Origin: Nonomuraea cypriaca
GTDB lineage: Bacteria > Actinomycetota > Actinomycetes > Streptosporangiales > Streptosporangiaceae
Length of the DNA: 34,477 bases
NCBI RefSeq assembly: GCF_015645445.1
Contig: NZ_JADOGI010000110.1
Span: forward strand, 1-34,477
Reading direction: 5' to 3'
The notes under the pieces are model-generated. The model made no database searches. It saw only the letters and a program-made list of their open reading frames with translations, and was not told the origin of the DNA. This document shows positions 1 to 8,465 of this stretch, one piece after another; the first letter of the stretch is position 1; each line of letters begins with the position of its first letter. The position numbers and the translations under genes are program-made.

Positions 1-35
1 AGGTCGGCCCAGTGGACCGGCCGCCCCGTTGTGAG

Positions 36-54
36 GCCGGGGGTGCCCCCCGGC
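36..54. terminator. GC-rich hairpin, possible terminator of an upstream gene
   Basis: Perfect 8-bp inverted repeat (36-43 pairs with 47-54) around a 3-base loop. It sits about 100 bases before the first gene and may end a transcript entering from the left. There is no T tract, which is common for actinomycete terminators. Confidence 0.4.
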
Positions 55-152
55 GTGGCTCCTGTGAGGGACGTCCAGGGCCGCGCTGGCTCGTGTGGGG
101 GATGCTCGGGGCCGGAGTGGGTGGGGGTCCGGTTGCTGCTAATGTGCGGCGA

Positions 153-899
153 ATGAGTGGACGTGGAGTGCTTGTCACCGGCGGGTCGAGAGGGATCGGG
201 CGCGCGATCGCGGCGGCGTTCGCCGAGCAGGGGGACCGGGTCGCGATCCATCACCGGGACTCCGCCGGCCAGGCAGAGAGCCTGCTCGCGGGGCTGAAAG
301 GCCAGGGCCACGCCATCGTACGCGCGGACCTGGCGGACCCCGACGACGTACGGCACATGGTCGACGCGGCGGCCAAGGCATTGGACGGCGGGATCGACGT
401 CCTGGTGAACAACGCCGGCGTCTTCCTCCACCACCCCGTCACCGAGCTGACCTACGAGGAGTGGCAGGCGGCCTGGCGCCAGACGATCGACGTCAACCTG
501 ACCGGCGCGGCCAACGTCACCTGGTGCGCGCTGCGGCACATGGCCTCGGGAAGCCGGATCGTCAACGTCTCCTCGCGCGGCGCCTTCCGCGGTGAGCCGG
601 ACAGCCCGGCCTACGGGGCGAGCAAGGCGGGACTGAACGCCTTCGGCCAGTCCCTCGCCATCGCCCTCGGGCCGCGCGGCATCGCGGTCGCCACCGTGGC
701 GCCCGGCTTCGTGGAGACCGACATGACGAACGAACACCTCAAGAACCCCCGAGGCGACGCCATCCGCGCCCAGAGCCCGTTCGGCCGCGTGGCCCGCCCG
801 GAGGAGATCGCGGCGGCCGTCGTGTACCTGGCCTCCCCGGCCGCCGAATGGGCGAGCGGCGCCGTACTGGACCTGAACGGCGCGTCCTACCTACGCTGA
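153..899 (+). CDS. SDR family NAD(P)-dependent oxidoreductase
   Basis: Classical short-chain dehydrogenase/reductase of 248 residues, a usual length for the family. Visible motifs are the Rossmann TGGSRGIG at residues 9-16, NNAG near 87-90, the catalytic Ser at about 140-141 and YGASK (Tyr154, Lys158). A PGFVETDM segment follows, then the C-terminal pattern of FabG-like enzymes. The frame is open upstream to base 12, but that extension has no SDR character, so the ATG at 153 is preferred although its ribosome site is weak. It probably catalyses NAD(P)H-dependent reduction of a carbonyl or oxidation of an alcohol. The substrate cannot be told, and FabG is only one option. It stands alone and ends against a tandem repeat and a convergent gene. 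Confidence 0.9.
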   Translation: MSGRGVLVTGGSRGIGRAIAAAFAEQGDRVAIHHRDSAGQAESLLAGLKGQGHAIVRADLADPDDVRHMVDAAAKALDGGIDVLVNNAGVFLHHPVTELTYEEWQAAWRQTIDVNLTGAANVTWCALRHMASGSRIVNVSSRGAFRGEPDSPAYGASKAGLNAFGQSLAIALGPRGIAVATVAPGFVETDMTNEHLKNPRGDAIRAQSPFGRVARPEEIAAAVVYLASPAAEWASGAVLDLNGASYLR

Positions 900-922
900 C
901 GCCTGCGCCGACGGGGCGAGGG

Positions 923-1030
923 TCACCACCTGCGCCGGACGGTCGCGGATCACCACCTGCGCCGGACGGTCGCGGATCACCACCTAGGCCGACGGTCGCG
1001 GATCAGCACCTGCGCCGAACGGCAGCCGGG
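923..1030. repeat. 27-bp tandem direct repeat between convergent genes
   Basis: Two identical 27-bp units (923-949, 950-976) are followed by a 26-bp variant (977-1002, carrying CTAGG in place of CTGCG) and a decayed unit from 1003. A further degenerate copy may lie before 923. The array fills the gap between the SDR stop and the cyclase gene stop, so it is not coding for either neighbour. It could act in transcription termination or simply be a slippage-prone spacer. Confidence 0.8.
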
Positions 1031-4000
1031 TCAGTGGAGGCGGCGGTCGAGGAGGAGGGCGCCGCGGCCGGAGAGGAGCGTGGCGCACCACTCGCGCAGG
1101 TCCGCCGGCTTGGGGCCGGTCAGGCCGCCTCCGTCCAGGAGGTCCGCCCAGTCCAGGAGCGACTCGGCGAGCATCAGCGGCACCCCACGCCGCTCGTGCA
1201 CCTCCGCCGCCGCCTCGAAATGCTCGGCGGCCTTGCGCGGGTCGCCCATGGTCACGCACAGATGGGCCAGGTAGTGGTGACCGCAGTGGTGCGCGATCGT
1301 CCCGTGCCCGAACGTCTCCCCGTCGGCGGCCAGCGAGTCGTACAGCTGCCCGGCCAGCTCCGCCCGGCCCAGGTGGGAGGCGGCCACGGCGAGGTTGTCG
1401 AGTGCGGGCCGGTGCGCCATGTTGCGCGGCGGCACCGCGCCCTGGTCGGCCAGGATGCGGTCCAGCAGCGGCGCGGCCTCCTCGTCGCCCATTTCGCACA
1501 GGTACCGCAGCACCGCGTGCACCGGATCGACGCGGGGCGCCCGCGCGGCCCGGCGCAGCCGGTCGCGCAGCTCCCACAGGCGGCCCTGGAGCCGCCGGAT
1601 CTCGGCGATCTGCTCGGAGAAGATGGCCACGGCCTCCAGCCGCCGCCCGATCTCCGAGCCCAGCCGCATGGCCGCCAGCGCCTCGGACTCGGCCTGCGCC
1701 AGGTCGCCCTGCATCAGCGTCAGGCCCGCCTTGGAGTAGCCGATCAGCCAGTTGAGGTGCGGCTGCGCCAACCGGCGCGCCAGCTCGTCGGCCTGGTCGA
1801 GCAGCGTCCCCGCGCGGGCGGCGTCGCCGCTGTCGAGCACCGGGGGAGTGCGCTGCACGTACGCGTGGAACAGGGCGAGGTCGTCCCCCGTCCGGCGGGC
1901 CGCCTCCAGCATCTCGTCGCCGTCCCTGTGCCGCTGGTGCAGCGGGTCGGCCGGGATGATGGTCAGGCTGCGCAGGCACAGGACGAGGGCCAGCGTGCGT
2001 GGATCGCCCGACTTGCGGGCCAGCGCCACCGCCTCGTCGCTCAACGCGAAGCGCCGCTCTCCGTCGGGCGCCCAGATGAGCTCGGAGGCGAGCTGGGCCG
2101 CCAGCAGCGCCCTGGTGCTCAGGTCGGTGGAGTCGACCAACCGGCGCGCCTCGGTCAGCAACGCGATGCGCTCCATCTCGGGCGTGGCCGAGATGCTGGT
2201 GAGGCCGCGGTCGCCGCCGAGCGCCGCCATGACGATCAGGTCGCCACGCCCGCACTCCCTGGCCAGGTCGGCCGCGCGCACCAGGGTCGGCCTGGCCTCC
2301 GGGTGACCGGCCAGCCACATCGCCCGGCCGCACTCCACGAGCAACTCGGCGCGCCGCTCCTGGGTGGCGCCGGGGAAGTCGTTCAGCAGGTCGAGCACCC
2401 GCTGGTACCAGGTGACCGCCTCGCGGTGCGCCAGCCCGGCCAGCGCGTGCTGCGCCGCGCGCACCGCCGCGTCCGCCGCCGCGCTCACTCTGGCCGGGTC
2501 GCGGCCGTGCTCGGCGGCGGCCAGCAGGTGCGCGGCCACCACGTACGGCCGTGACTCCGCGGCCTTCGGGTCCGCCCGGAACAGCGCGTCGGCCACCCGC
2601 CCGTGCAGCAGCCCGGCGCGCGGCGGCGAGAGCGTGGCGTAGAGCGCGTTCCTGGTCAGCTCGTGGGAGAACTGGCACGGGCCACCACCGGACATGGTCA
2701 CCAGGCCCGAGCCCATGGCCTCCTCCACCGCGGCCACGAACCTGGCCTCGTCGAGTCCGAGCCCGAGCCGCAGCTCCGCCGGCTCCATCCGCTCGCCCAC
2801 GGCCAGCAGGCTGACCAGATCCCTGGCGTCCGGGTGGAGCCGCGCCAGCCGCGCCATCACCATCCTGGTGACCGAGTCGGGCACGGTCAGCCCGTCGAGG
2901 TCCTTGCCCGCGGCCAGCTCCCTGGCCACCTCGCTGATCAGGAACGCGTTCCCGCCGGTGATCCGGTGCAGCAGCTCGGCGTCGGCGCCGCCGCGCACCT
3001 GCGACAACACGTGGGTCACCTCGTCCAGCCCGAACGACGACACCTGGACGACCCGGCCGTCGGCGGTCAGCTTGTGCAGCTCCGGCATGGTGGGCGCGGC
3101 GGCGTCGACCGGCACGGGCCGCGACGTGGCCAGGATGAGCATCGGCATGGCCTCGGCGTCCCACATGAGGGCGCTCAGCATCTGCAGCGACTCCAGCGTC
3201 GCCCACTGCAGGTCGTCGATCACCAGCAGCACCGGTCGTACGGTGGCCAGGCGCTCGATCAGCGTGCGCGCGGCGGCCATCAGGTGGTAGCGCTCGGAGA
3301 CCGGCTCGGTGGCGGGCGGCACCTCCAGCGACAGCGGCGGCGCGCCCAGCGAGGGCGCCAGGCGGACGAGCTGGCCGCACCGCTGGTCGACCCCGGCCCG
3401 CAGCAGCAGCGCGGGCGAGGTGCGGGCCAGCCGCTCCACCGCCCCCGCGATCGGCTCGTACGCCTGCCGCGCCGGATCCGTGCACCGCCCCGCCAGCACC
3501 GTGAACTGCCGCTTGAGCGCCCGCCTGGCCACCTCCGACGCCAGCCGGGTCTTGCCCACCCCCGGCTCGCCTCGCAGGATCACCAGCCCGCTGCCGAACT
3601 CGGCCGCCGCCAGCTCCCCCTCCAGAGCCCGCAGTTCAGCGTCCCGGCCGACGAACGGCAGCACGTGACCGTGGTCCAGCCACGACGCCAGCGCGCCGCT
3701 CTGGTGGTGGTCGGCGTTCTGCCAGTGCAACTCGTACGTGTGCAGCGGCTCGCGCAGCCCCTTGCCGGGCAGCCGCCCGAGATCCTTGAACTCGTGCCGG
3801 CTGCGGCCCTGCGCCAGCCGCCGTACCAGGTCGGTGCAGAGCACCTGGCCGCCCTCCGCCACCGCGACCAGCCGGGCCGCCTCCACCGTCGGCAGCCCGC
3901 TGACGTCGTCGTGTCCCCAGCACACGTCGCCGGCGGCGAGCGCGGCCCTGACGGAGATCTTCTCCATCGCCCGCTCGTTCTCGTCGGCCACGGCCTGCTG

Positions 4001-4246
4001 CACCGCGATGATCGCGTCGAGCCCGGCCGTGGCCGAGTCGAACACGGCCATCAGCCCGTCGCCGAGGCTCTTGGTGAACGTCGAGCCGTTCGCCGTCACC
4101 ACCGAGTGGAGGAGCTGGTAGAGGCGGCGGAAGACGACGTTGGCGCGTTCCTCGCCGAGCCTGATCCGCAGCGCGGTCGAGCTGACCACGTCGGTGAACA
4201 TGAGGGTCGCCGTGGTCAGGGTGCCCGGCTCGTGCGGGGCGCTCAT
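1031..4246 (-). CDS. Class III nucleotide cyclase fused to STAND-type ATPase and helical repeats
   Basis: A 1071-residue protein. The N-terminus (about 10-175) is a class III adenylate/guanylate cyclase catalytic domain, with metal-binding aspartates in FTDVVSST (Asp19) and SLGDG (Asp63) and the transition-state Arg in EAARL (Arg125). The Asn normally four residues before that Arg is Val121. Next comes an AAA/STAND ATPase with Walker A GEPGVGKT (226-233) and Walker B LLVIDDLQWA (about 320). The remaining C-terminal half is Ala/Leu-rich helical repeat resembling TPR. Mycobacteria have cyclase-ATPase-LuxR proteins of similar build, but no LuxR HTH is seen here. The ATG at 4246 overlaps the upstream stop by 4 bp, so translation is likely coupled. 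The frame is open further upstream, but that extension is the shadow of the preceding gene. Probable role: ligand- or ATP-controlled synthesis of cAMP or a related nucleotide in the cytoplasm. Activity is unproven. Confidence 0.88.
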   Translation of the reverse strand: MSAPHEPGTLTTATLMFTDVVSSTALRIRLGEERANVVFRRLYQLLHSVVTANGSTFTKSLGDGLMAVFDSATAGLDAIIAVQQAVADENERAMEKISVRAALAAGDVCWGHDDVSGLPTVEAARLVAVAEGGQVLCTDLVRRLAQGRSRHEFKDLGRLPGKGLREPLHTYELHWQNADHHQSGALASWLDHGHVLPFVGRDAELRALEGELAAAEFGSGLVILRGEPGVGKTRLASEVARRALKRQFTVLAGRCTDPARQAYEPIAGAVERLARTSPALLLRAGVDQRCGQLVRLAPSLGAPPLSLEVPPATEPVSERYHLMAAARTLIERLATVRPVLLVIDDLQWATLESLQMLSALMWDAEAMPMLILATSRPVPVDAAAPTMPELHKLTADGRVVQVSSFGLDEVTHVLSQVRGGADAELLHRITGGNAFLISEVARELAAGKDLDGLTVPDSVTRMVMARLARLHPDARDLVSLLAVGERMEPAELRLGLGLDEARFVAAVEEAMGSGLVTMSGGGPCQFSHELTRNALYATLSPPRAGLLHGRVADALFRADPKAAESRPYVVAAHLLAAAEHGRDPARVSAAADAAVRAAQHALAGLAHREAVTWYQRVLDLLNDFPGATQERRAELLVECGRAMWLAGHPEARPTLVRAADLARECGRGDLIVMAALGGDRGLTSISATPEMERIALLTEARRLVDSTDLSTRALLAAQLASELIWAPDGERRFALSDEAVALARKSGDPRTLALVLCLRSLTIIPADPLHQRHRDGDEMLEAARRTGDDLALFHAYVQRTPPVLDSGDAARAGTLLDQADELARRLAQPHLNWLIGYSKAGLTLMQGDLAQAESEALAAMRLGSEIGRRLEAVAIFSEQIAEIRRLQGRLWELRDRLRRAARAPRVDPVHAVLRYLCEMGDEEAAPLLDRILADQGAVPPRNMAHRPALDNLAVAASHLGRAELAGQLYDSLAADGETFGHGTIAHHCGHHYLAHLCVTMGDPRKAAEHFEAAAEVHERRGVPLMLAESLLDWADLLDGGGLTGPKPADLREWCATLLSGRGALLLDRRLH

Positions 4247-5529
4247 GTCCGCAGCCCCTTCCGCGCGGGGGTGCGTACCCTCTGACGGACGCCCTGGCGG
4301 ATCCCGCGGGTCCTGACCGCGGCCGGCGACTGCCTGATCCGCCACGCGCGGGCCAGCTCCCCGGGGATCTGGAACGCCGCCTGCCCGCCCGAGTGGCGGT
4401 CGATCAGGGCGACCACGATGTGCCGCCCGGCCCTGCGCACCAGCCAGCGGATCACCCCGTCGACGGGCCCGGTCAGCCTGGAGTGCCGGTGCGCGGACCG
4501 CGCGGCCGCGAACAGGGCCGTGCACCACCAGGCCGGCTTCGGCACGCCGAGCAGCTCGGGCACCCGGTCGGCGCCGTACGCGGCGTCGCGGAAGATCCAG
4601 TGCACCAGGCTGCGCGGCAGCTTGCGCCACCCCAGGTGCATGAACGCCTCCATCTCCTCCAGCAGCCGCGCCATCAGCAGGCGGCCCTCGTCGCTGGACT
4701 CGTAGAGCCGGCCCAGGCGCTCGCTGACCGGCTCGACGTCGGCGAGCGTGAGTGGCCCGTCGCGGCAGGCGTCCACGCCCATGAGGTGGCCGAAGACGCT
4801 CCACGTGTAGAGGTGGGCCGCGCGTTGCTCCTCGCTCAGCACCACGCCCATCGTCTCCAGAGCCTCCCACGTCACCACGGAGAAGTCGAAGATGGTGGCC
4901 AGCAGCAGCTCCTGGTTGACCGGCGGGCCGTACCTCTCCTTGTCCCAGTGGTCGGAATAGCGCTCGTCGACCAGGGCGCGGACGAACGAGTGCAGGAGCC
5001 GCAGCCCGATCGCGGTCGTGTGCCCCGGGCCGCCGGGGTGCAGGCTGTCGGTGGCCTTCAGCCCCATCACGTCGACCAGCATCTGCCCGGTCTCGGCCAC
5101 CCGCCGGGTGAGGCTGTGCGTGGCCAGGCCGGAGACGCCGGCCAGCACCTTGGCGCTGGACACCTCGACGTACGCCATCGGCAGGCACTTGCAGAACAGC
5201 GCGGCCGACTGGTAGAGCCCGTAGTCGGCGAACACGGCCTGCCCCCTGGCCAGCAGTTCGCGGTCGTCGCCCCATTCGGGCAGCTCCTTGGCGAAGTCGA
5301 TGGCCTCGAAGATGCCGGACGCGGGCGGTGCTCCCGAGGGCTCCCTGGCCTCCCGCTTGGCCTGCCCCAGCTCCGCGATCACCGCCCGCAGCAGCTCCAG
5401 AGGGCCGCCCTCGCCGGGCCGTGATTCGAGGTAGGCGGTCACCACCTTGTCGATGTCCGGGTCCGCCTGCTGCCTGAGCCGCCGGAATCTCTCCTCAGGC
5501 CAGCGCTCGGCGTCGTCTCGCTCGTTCAT
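4243..5529 (-). CDS. MpaB/Lcp-like oxygenase (DUF2236 family)
   Basis: A 428-residue, largely helical protein resembling the DUF2236 family, which includes fungal MpaB and the rubber oxygenase Lcp, a haem b dioxygenase. Seen here are an RRVAETGQMLVD segment (about 142-153) and HTTAIGLRLLHSFVR (170-184), in which His180 is the likely haem ligand by analogy with Lcp. An NQELLLATIFDF helix follows (about 205-216). No signal peptide is visible, unlike exported Lcp, so it probably acts in the cytoplasm. The C-terminus is Arg-rich. It lies 22 bp after the Crp-type gene and overlaps the cyclase gene by ATGA, so the three are almost certainly cotranscribed. The substrate is unknown. Family assignment is by motif recall only. 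Confidence 0.72.
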   Translation of the reverse strand: MNERDDAERWPEERFRRLRQQADPDIDKVVTAYLESRPGEGGPLELLRAVIAELGQAKREAREPSGAPPASGIFEAIDFAKELPEWGDDRELLARGQAVFADYGLYQSAALFCKCLPMAYVEVSSAKVLAGVSGLATHSLTRRVAETGQMLVDVMGLKATDSLHPGGPGHTTAIGLRLLHSFVRALVDERYSDHWDKERYGPPVNQELLLATIFDFSVVTWEALETMGVVLSEEQRAAHLYTWSVFGHLMGVDACRDGPLTLADVEPVSERLGRLYESSDEGRLLMARLLEEMEAFMHLGWRKLPRSLVHWIFRDAAYGADRVPELLGVPKPAWWCTALFAAARSAHRHSRLTGPVDGVIRWLVRRAGRHIVVALIDRHSGGQAAFQIPGELARAWRIRQSPAAVRTRGIRQGVRQRVRTPARKGLRT

Positions 5530-5551
5530 ATGCCCCGTACTCCAGTTTCGG

Positions 5552-6262
5552 TCAGAGGCCGCCCCGTTTTCTCAGGGCGGCGACGTCCAGCAGCGTGATC
5601 GTCCGGCCTTCGATGGCGATGAGGTGCCGCGCCACGAGGGACTGCAGGGCCCGGTTCACGGCCGGCCGCGTCGCGCCGATCAGCGCGGCGAGGTCGGACT
5701 GGGTCAGGCCGGGCAGGTCCACCACGTCGTCGGACTTGCCGTGCTTGTCTGCCAGTTGCAGCAGCAGCTTCGCCAGCCGCCCGCCCAGGTCGAGGAAGGC
5801 CAGGTCGGCGGCCTGGTCCGTGAGTCTGCGGACCATGTGGCCGAGCATCCGCAGGAACTCGTCGGCCAGGCCGGGGTGCTCCCGCATCAGCTCCAGCAGC
5901 CGCGCCCTGGGCAGCGCGAACACCCACGCCGGGCGCACCGTCACGATCGAGGCCGAACGCGGTGAGCCGTCCAGCAACGCCATCTCCCCGAAGGTGTCGC
6001 CCCGGCTCAGCATGTTGAGCACGATCTCGTCGCCGTGCTCCGTGGTGAACACCACCTTCACCAGGCCGTCCAGCAGGACGTGAAGAGACTCTCCCCGGTC
6101 CCCCTGGTGGAAGATGATCTGGCCGGACCGGTACCTGCGCGCCAGCCCGGCCCGTGCGGCGCTCCGGATGCCGCTCTCTCCGAGCACGCGGAACAGCGGG
6201 ATCTCCGCCAGCACGGCGGCGACCGGCTCGGCGTCGTGCGGCACCCCGCTTCGCCCGCTCAT
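5552..6262 (-). CDS. Crp/Fnr family transcriptional regulator
   Basis: A 236-residue regulator. Residues about 20-125 form a cyclic-nucleotide-binding beta-roll. Its phosphate-binding cassette FGEMALLDGSPRSAS (91-105) keeps the Glu93, Arg102 and Ser103 pattern of cAMP-binding proteins. No Fnr-type cysteine cluster is present. A helix-turn-helix (LTQSDLAALIGATRPAVNRA, about 187-206) gives a CRP-type DNA-binding domain. It is the first gene of the operon with the oxygenase and the cyclase. The ATG at 6262 has no clear ribosome site, so the transcript could be leaderless, or a GTG a few codons in could be the start. A CRP-like palindrome lies 59 bp upstream and suggests autoregulation. The likely effector is the product of the linked cyclase (inference). 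Confidence 0.92.
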   Translation of the reverse strand: MSGRSGVPHDAEPVAAVLAEIPLFRVLGESGIRSAARAGLARRYRSGQIIFHQGDRGESLHVLLDGLVKVVFTTEHGDEIVLNMLSRGDTFGEMALLDGSPRSASIVTVRPAWVFALPRARLLELMREHPGLADEFLRMLGHMVRRLTDQAADLAFLDLGGRLAKLLLQLADKHGKSDDVVDLPGLTQSDLAALIGATRPAVNRALQSLVARHLIAIEGRTITLLDVAALRKRGGL

Positions 6263-6320
6263 GCAAGAACTTTAAGCCGCATTCCGCCGCAGAGCAGTAA
6301 GGCGTCACCGGTCCCGCGAA

Positions 6321-6336
6321 TGTGACGAGGAACACA
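6321..6336. promoter_or_regulatory. CRP-like operator in the divergent crp/sigma-factor region
   Basis: TGTGACGAGGAACACA matches the CRP consensus TGTGA-N6-TCACA at 9 of 10 arm positions. It lies 59 bp before the Crp-type start and 109 bp before the sigma-factor start, so it could control either or both. Extra GTCAC half-sites occur at 6304-6308 and 6344-6348. Binding is inferred from the motif. Confidence 0.55.
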
Positions 6337-6444
6337 TCGGGACTGTCACGCCCGAGACAGCCTCGGCAGATCATCAGGCGCACCTTGGGTGTGCCGGCCG
6401 GACATGGAGACCCCCCGAGTACCCGGACCGGCAGGGAGAACGAC

Positions 6445-7011
6445 ATGCATGTGGAGACCCGCCTCGACACGGCCGCACTGGTCTCGGCCGCGCAGGACGG
6501 TGACGCTGGAGCGTGGGAGCGGCTGATCGAGGAGTTCACCCCCATGCTCAAGGCCCGAATCCGCCGTTTCAGGCTCAGCCACGAGGACGCCCAGGACGTG
6601 CTGCAGACCACCTGGCTGCTGGCCTGGCAGAACCTCGGGAGCGTCGAGGACGGCCAGCGGATGGCCGGCTGGCTGGCCACCATCTCCTTCCGCGAGTGCC
6701 TGAAGCTCACCAAGCGGACGCGCGAGGTCTGCACGCCAGACCTCGACTCGCTGGGCAGCACGGACGACGTGGACAGGCAGCTGGCCAGGATCTGGCTGGC
6801 CGGCACGCTCGAAGAGCTGGTCGAGGAGCTGCCGGACGCGCAGCGGGTGTTGTTCAGAGCGCTCACGGAAACCTCCGAGCCGCACTACGTTGACGTGGCG
6901 CGCAAGCTGGGCAGGCCGGTCGGAAGCATCGGGCCCACCCGAGCCCGCTGTTTCGCGAAGCTACGCGGGCTGCTCCAGGCCCGCGAGATCACCCGCGACT
7001 TCCTGGACTGA
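6445..7011 (+). CDS. ECF-like RNA polymerase sigma factor
   Basis: A 188-residue sigma-70 family protein. Region 2 (about 22-95) contains the HEDAQDVLQTTWLLAWQNL core helix. Region 4 (about 130-178) contains LPDAQRVLFRALTE and the recognition helix around PVGSIGPTRARCFAKLRGLL. Region 3 is missing, as in ECF factors. The frame is open upstream to 6322, but the ATG at 6445 follows an AGGGAGAA ribosome site and starts just before region 2. No anti-sigma gene sits beside it. It diverges from the Crp-type operon across a 182-bp gap holding the CRP-like site. Its targets are unknown. Confidence 0.88.
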   Translation: MHVETRLDTAALVSAAQDGDAGAWERLIEEFTPMLKARIRRFRLSHEDAQDVLQTTWLLAWQNLGSVEDGQRMAGWLATISFRECLKLTKRTREVCTPDLDSLGSTDDVDRQLARIWLAGTLEELVEELPDAQRVLFRALTETSEPHYVDVARKLGRPVGSIGPTRARCFAKLRGLLQAREITRDFLD

Positions 7012-7048
7012 TCTGCCCGGGACCGACCTGCTCGGGCTGCCTGGCGGC

Positions 7049-8317
7049 CTACTTCTCTGGCGGATCAAGCGGGATCGCCTCCAGGAACGGTTCGAAGTCG
7101 AAGTGCGCCATCTCGTACGCGTCCGGGTCGGTCTCGGCTGGATAGCGGTAGAGCTTGCGCCGGATCGTGGGCAGCGCGGGGTTGTTCTGGAACATGTCGC
7201 TGATGGCCTGGGGGACCAGTCCGCGCTCCATCTCCTCCGCCAGGCCCGCGGCGACTTCCTTGCCGAACGGCACGTCGTAGAGCGCGGCCACGGTGTGGTA
7301 GACGCGGAAGTAGCTGACGATGAAGCGCATGCGGTCGGGGTAGGACACCCAGTCCGCGACCCCGGCCGTGGACGCCTCCAGGTCCTCCGTGATGAACTCC
7401 TCGGCCAGCTTCCGCACCCGCTCGTCCTGGATCGGTGCCCAGCACGCCGCCAGGTCGACGCCCTCGGGCGCGGTCAGCGGTCGGCCGACCTTGATGTCGC
7501 TGAGCGGCGTGCGTACCGAGAACAGGTGGCGGGTGTAGAGCGAGGACCACTTCTCCTCCAGCACCCGCGTCAGCCACGGCTGGTCCTCGTGCCGCGCGCT
7601 GTAGAGGCGGAACCTGGGGAAGGGGCGGCGCGTCACCAGGGAGCGCAGCGAGCGCCACGACACCCGGGTCAGCCACCTGACCGGCCGGTAGAGCACCAGC
7701 TCCAGGGCCTTCTGCGCGCGCTTCTGCTCGTACGCCGACAACGCGATGTTGGCGCCGAGCACCAACTCGGCCCGCTCGGCGGGGTCGGTGGCCTCCTTGG
7801 CCTCCAGCAGGAGCCGCGCGGCGTCCTTCAGGTAGCGCGGGTCGGCCTTCTCCAGCAGCTTCGTCAGGAACTCCGGCGGCGCCGGAGTCAGGGCGGACTC
7901 CGGGCTCACCCTGAGGAAGCGGTCGGGCGTGTCCTGCCACAGGTTGACAGCCAGGCTGGCCGTCTCCAGGAAGATGGCGCGGTTGGCCAGTGCCAGCCCG
8001 AGGTGGTAGCTGGGGCCGAGCAGGGTGAGCAGCGTGGCCCGGAACAACCTCCTGAAGCGCTGCGGCACGCGCAGCCGGCGGCCGAAGTCGGCGATGAACG
8101 GCGAGTCAGGGGTGAGGTCCAGGCTCTCGCCGACCGCCTTGGACGTCCAGGTGGCGTAGCAGTACCAGTTGTTGCCGTCCCGGCCGAGGTGCGCGGCGAG
8201 GTCCGCGGCGACGCGGTGGTAACTGTAGGCGATGACCATCGCTTCGAGCGCCGGGCTCCGGTCCTTGTAGGCGGCGATGCGCAGCACGTCGTCCGCGGTC
8301 ATCGGAGTGTCGGACAT
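7049..8317 (-). CDS. Conserved-looking hypothetical protein, 422 aa, helical
   Basis: Not recognised. A 422-residue soluble, predominantly helical protein with many Arg/Leu/Glu stretches and no signal peptide or clear membrane span. A striking N-terminal segment is NNWYCYATWTSKAVG (about 49-63), rich in aromatics and possibly a binding site. A second dense patch is the Arg/Trp-rich run near RPVRWLTRVSWRSLRSLVTR (about 211-230). The C-terminus is acidic. The ATG at 8317 has a good GGGAG ribosome site 4-5 bases upstream. It converges on the sigma factor gene with a 37-bp gap and is separated from the next upstream gene by a strong terminator, so it has its own promoter. Codon use is like its neighbours and gives no sign of recent transfer. 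Confidence 0.8.
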   Translation of the reverse strand: MSDTPMTADDVLRIAAYKDRSPALEAMVIAYSYHRVAADLAAHLGRDGNNWYCYATWTSKAVGESLDLTPDSPFIADFGRRLRVPQRFRRLFRATLLTLLGPSYHLGLALANRAIFLETASLAVNLWQDTPDRFLRVSPESALTPAPPEFLTKLLEKADPRYLKDAARLLLEAKEATDPAERAELVLGANIALSAYEQKRAQKALELVLYRPVRWLTRVSWRSLRSLVTRRPFPRFRLYSARHEDQPWLTRVLEEKWSSLYTRHLFSVRTPLSDIKVGRPLTAPEGVDLAACWAPIQDERVRKLAEEFITEDLEASTAGVADWVSYPDRMRFIVSYFRVYHTVAALYDVPFGKEVAAGLAEEMERGLVPQAISDMFQNNPALPTIRRKLYRYPAETDPDAYEMAHFDFEPFLEAIPLDPPEK

Positions 8318-8465
8318 GGGGTCTCCCGTTTGCTGGTCCCGTCGCCTGCCGGAGTGCTCAAGAAGTAAGGAGCCGGTCCGGCGGCGTCAGATACAGTCGG
8401 CGGCCCGCCGTGCCCCGTGGCCGCCAGCAGGAGCATAGGAGAAGCGACTTGCGACGGGCTTGCAC

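Noticed and set aside
848..2554. Long open frame opposite the cyclase-STAND gene
   Set aside because: Low-complexity Arg/Gly/Pro/Gln-rich translation with no domain. It is a by-product of GC-rich third positions opposite a well-supported gene.
984..3485. Second long minus-strand frame through the cyclase-STAND gene
   Set aside because: Composition is Arg/Gly/Ala-rich shadow sequence. The frame at 1031-4246 carries all recognised motifs.
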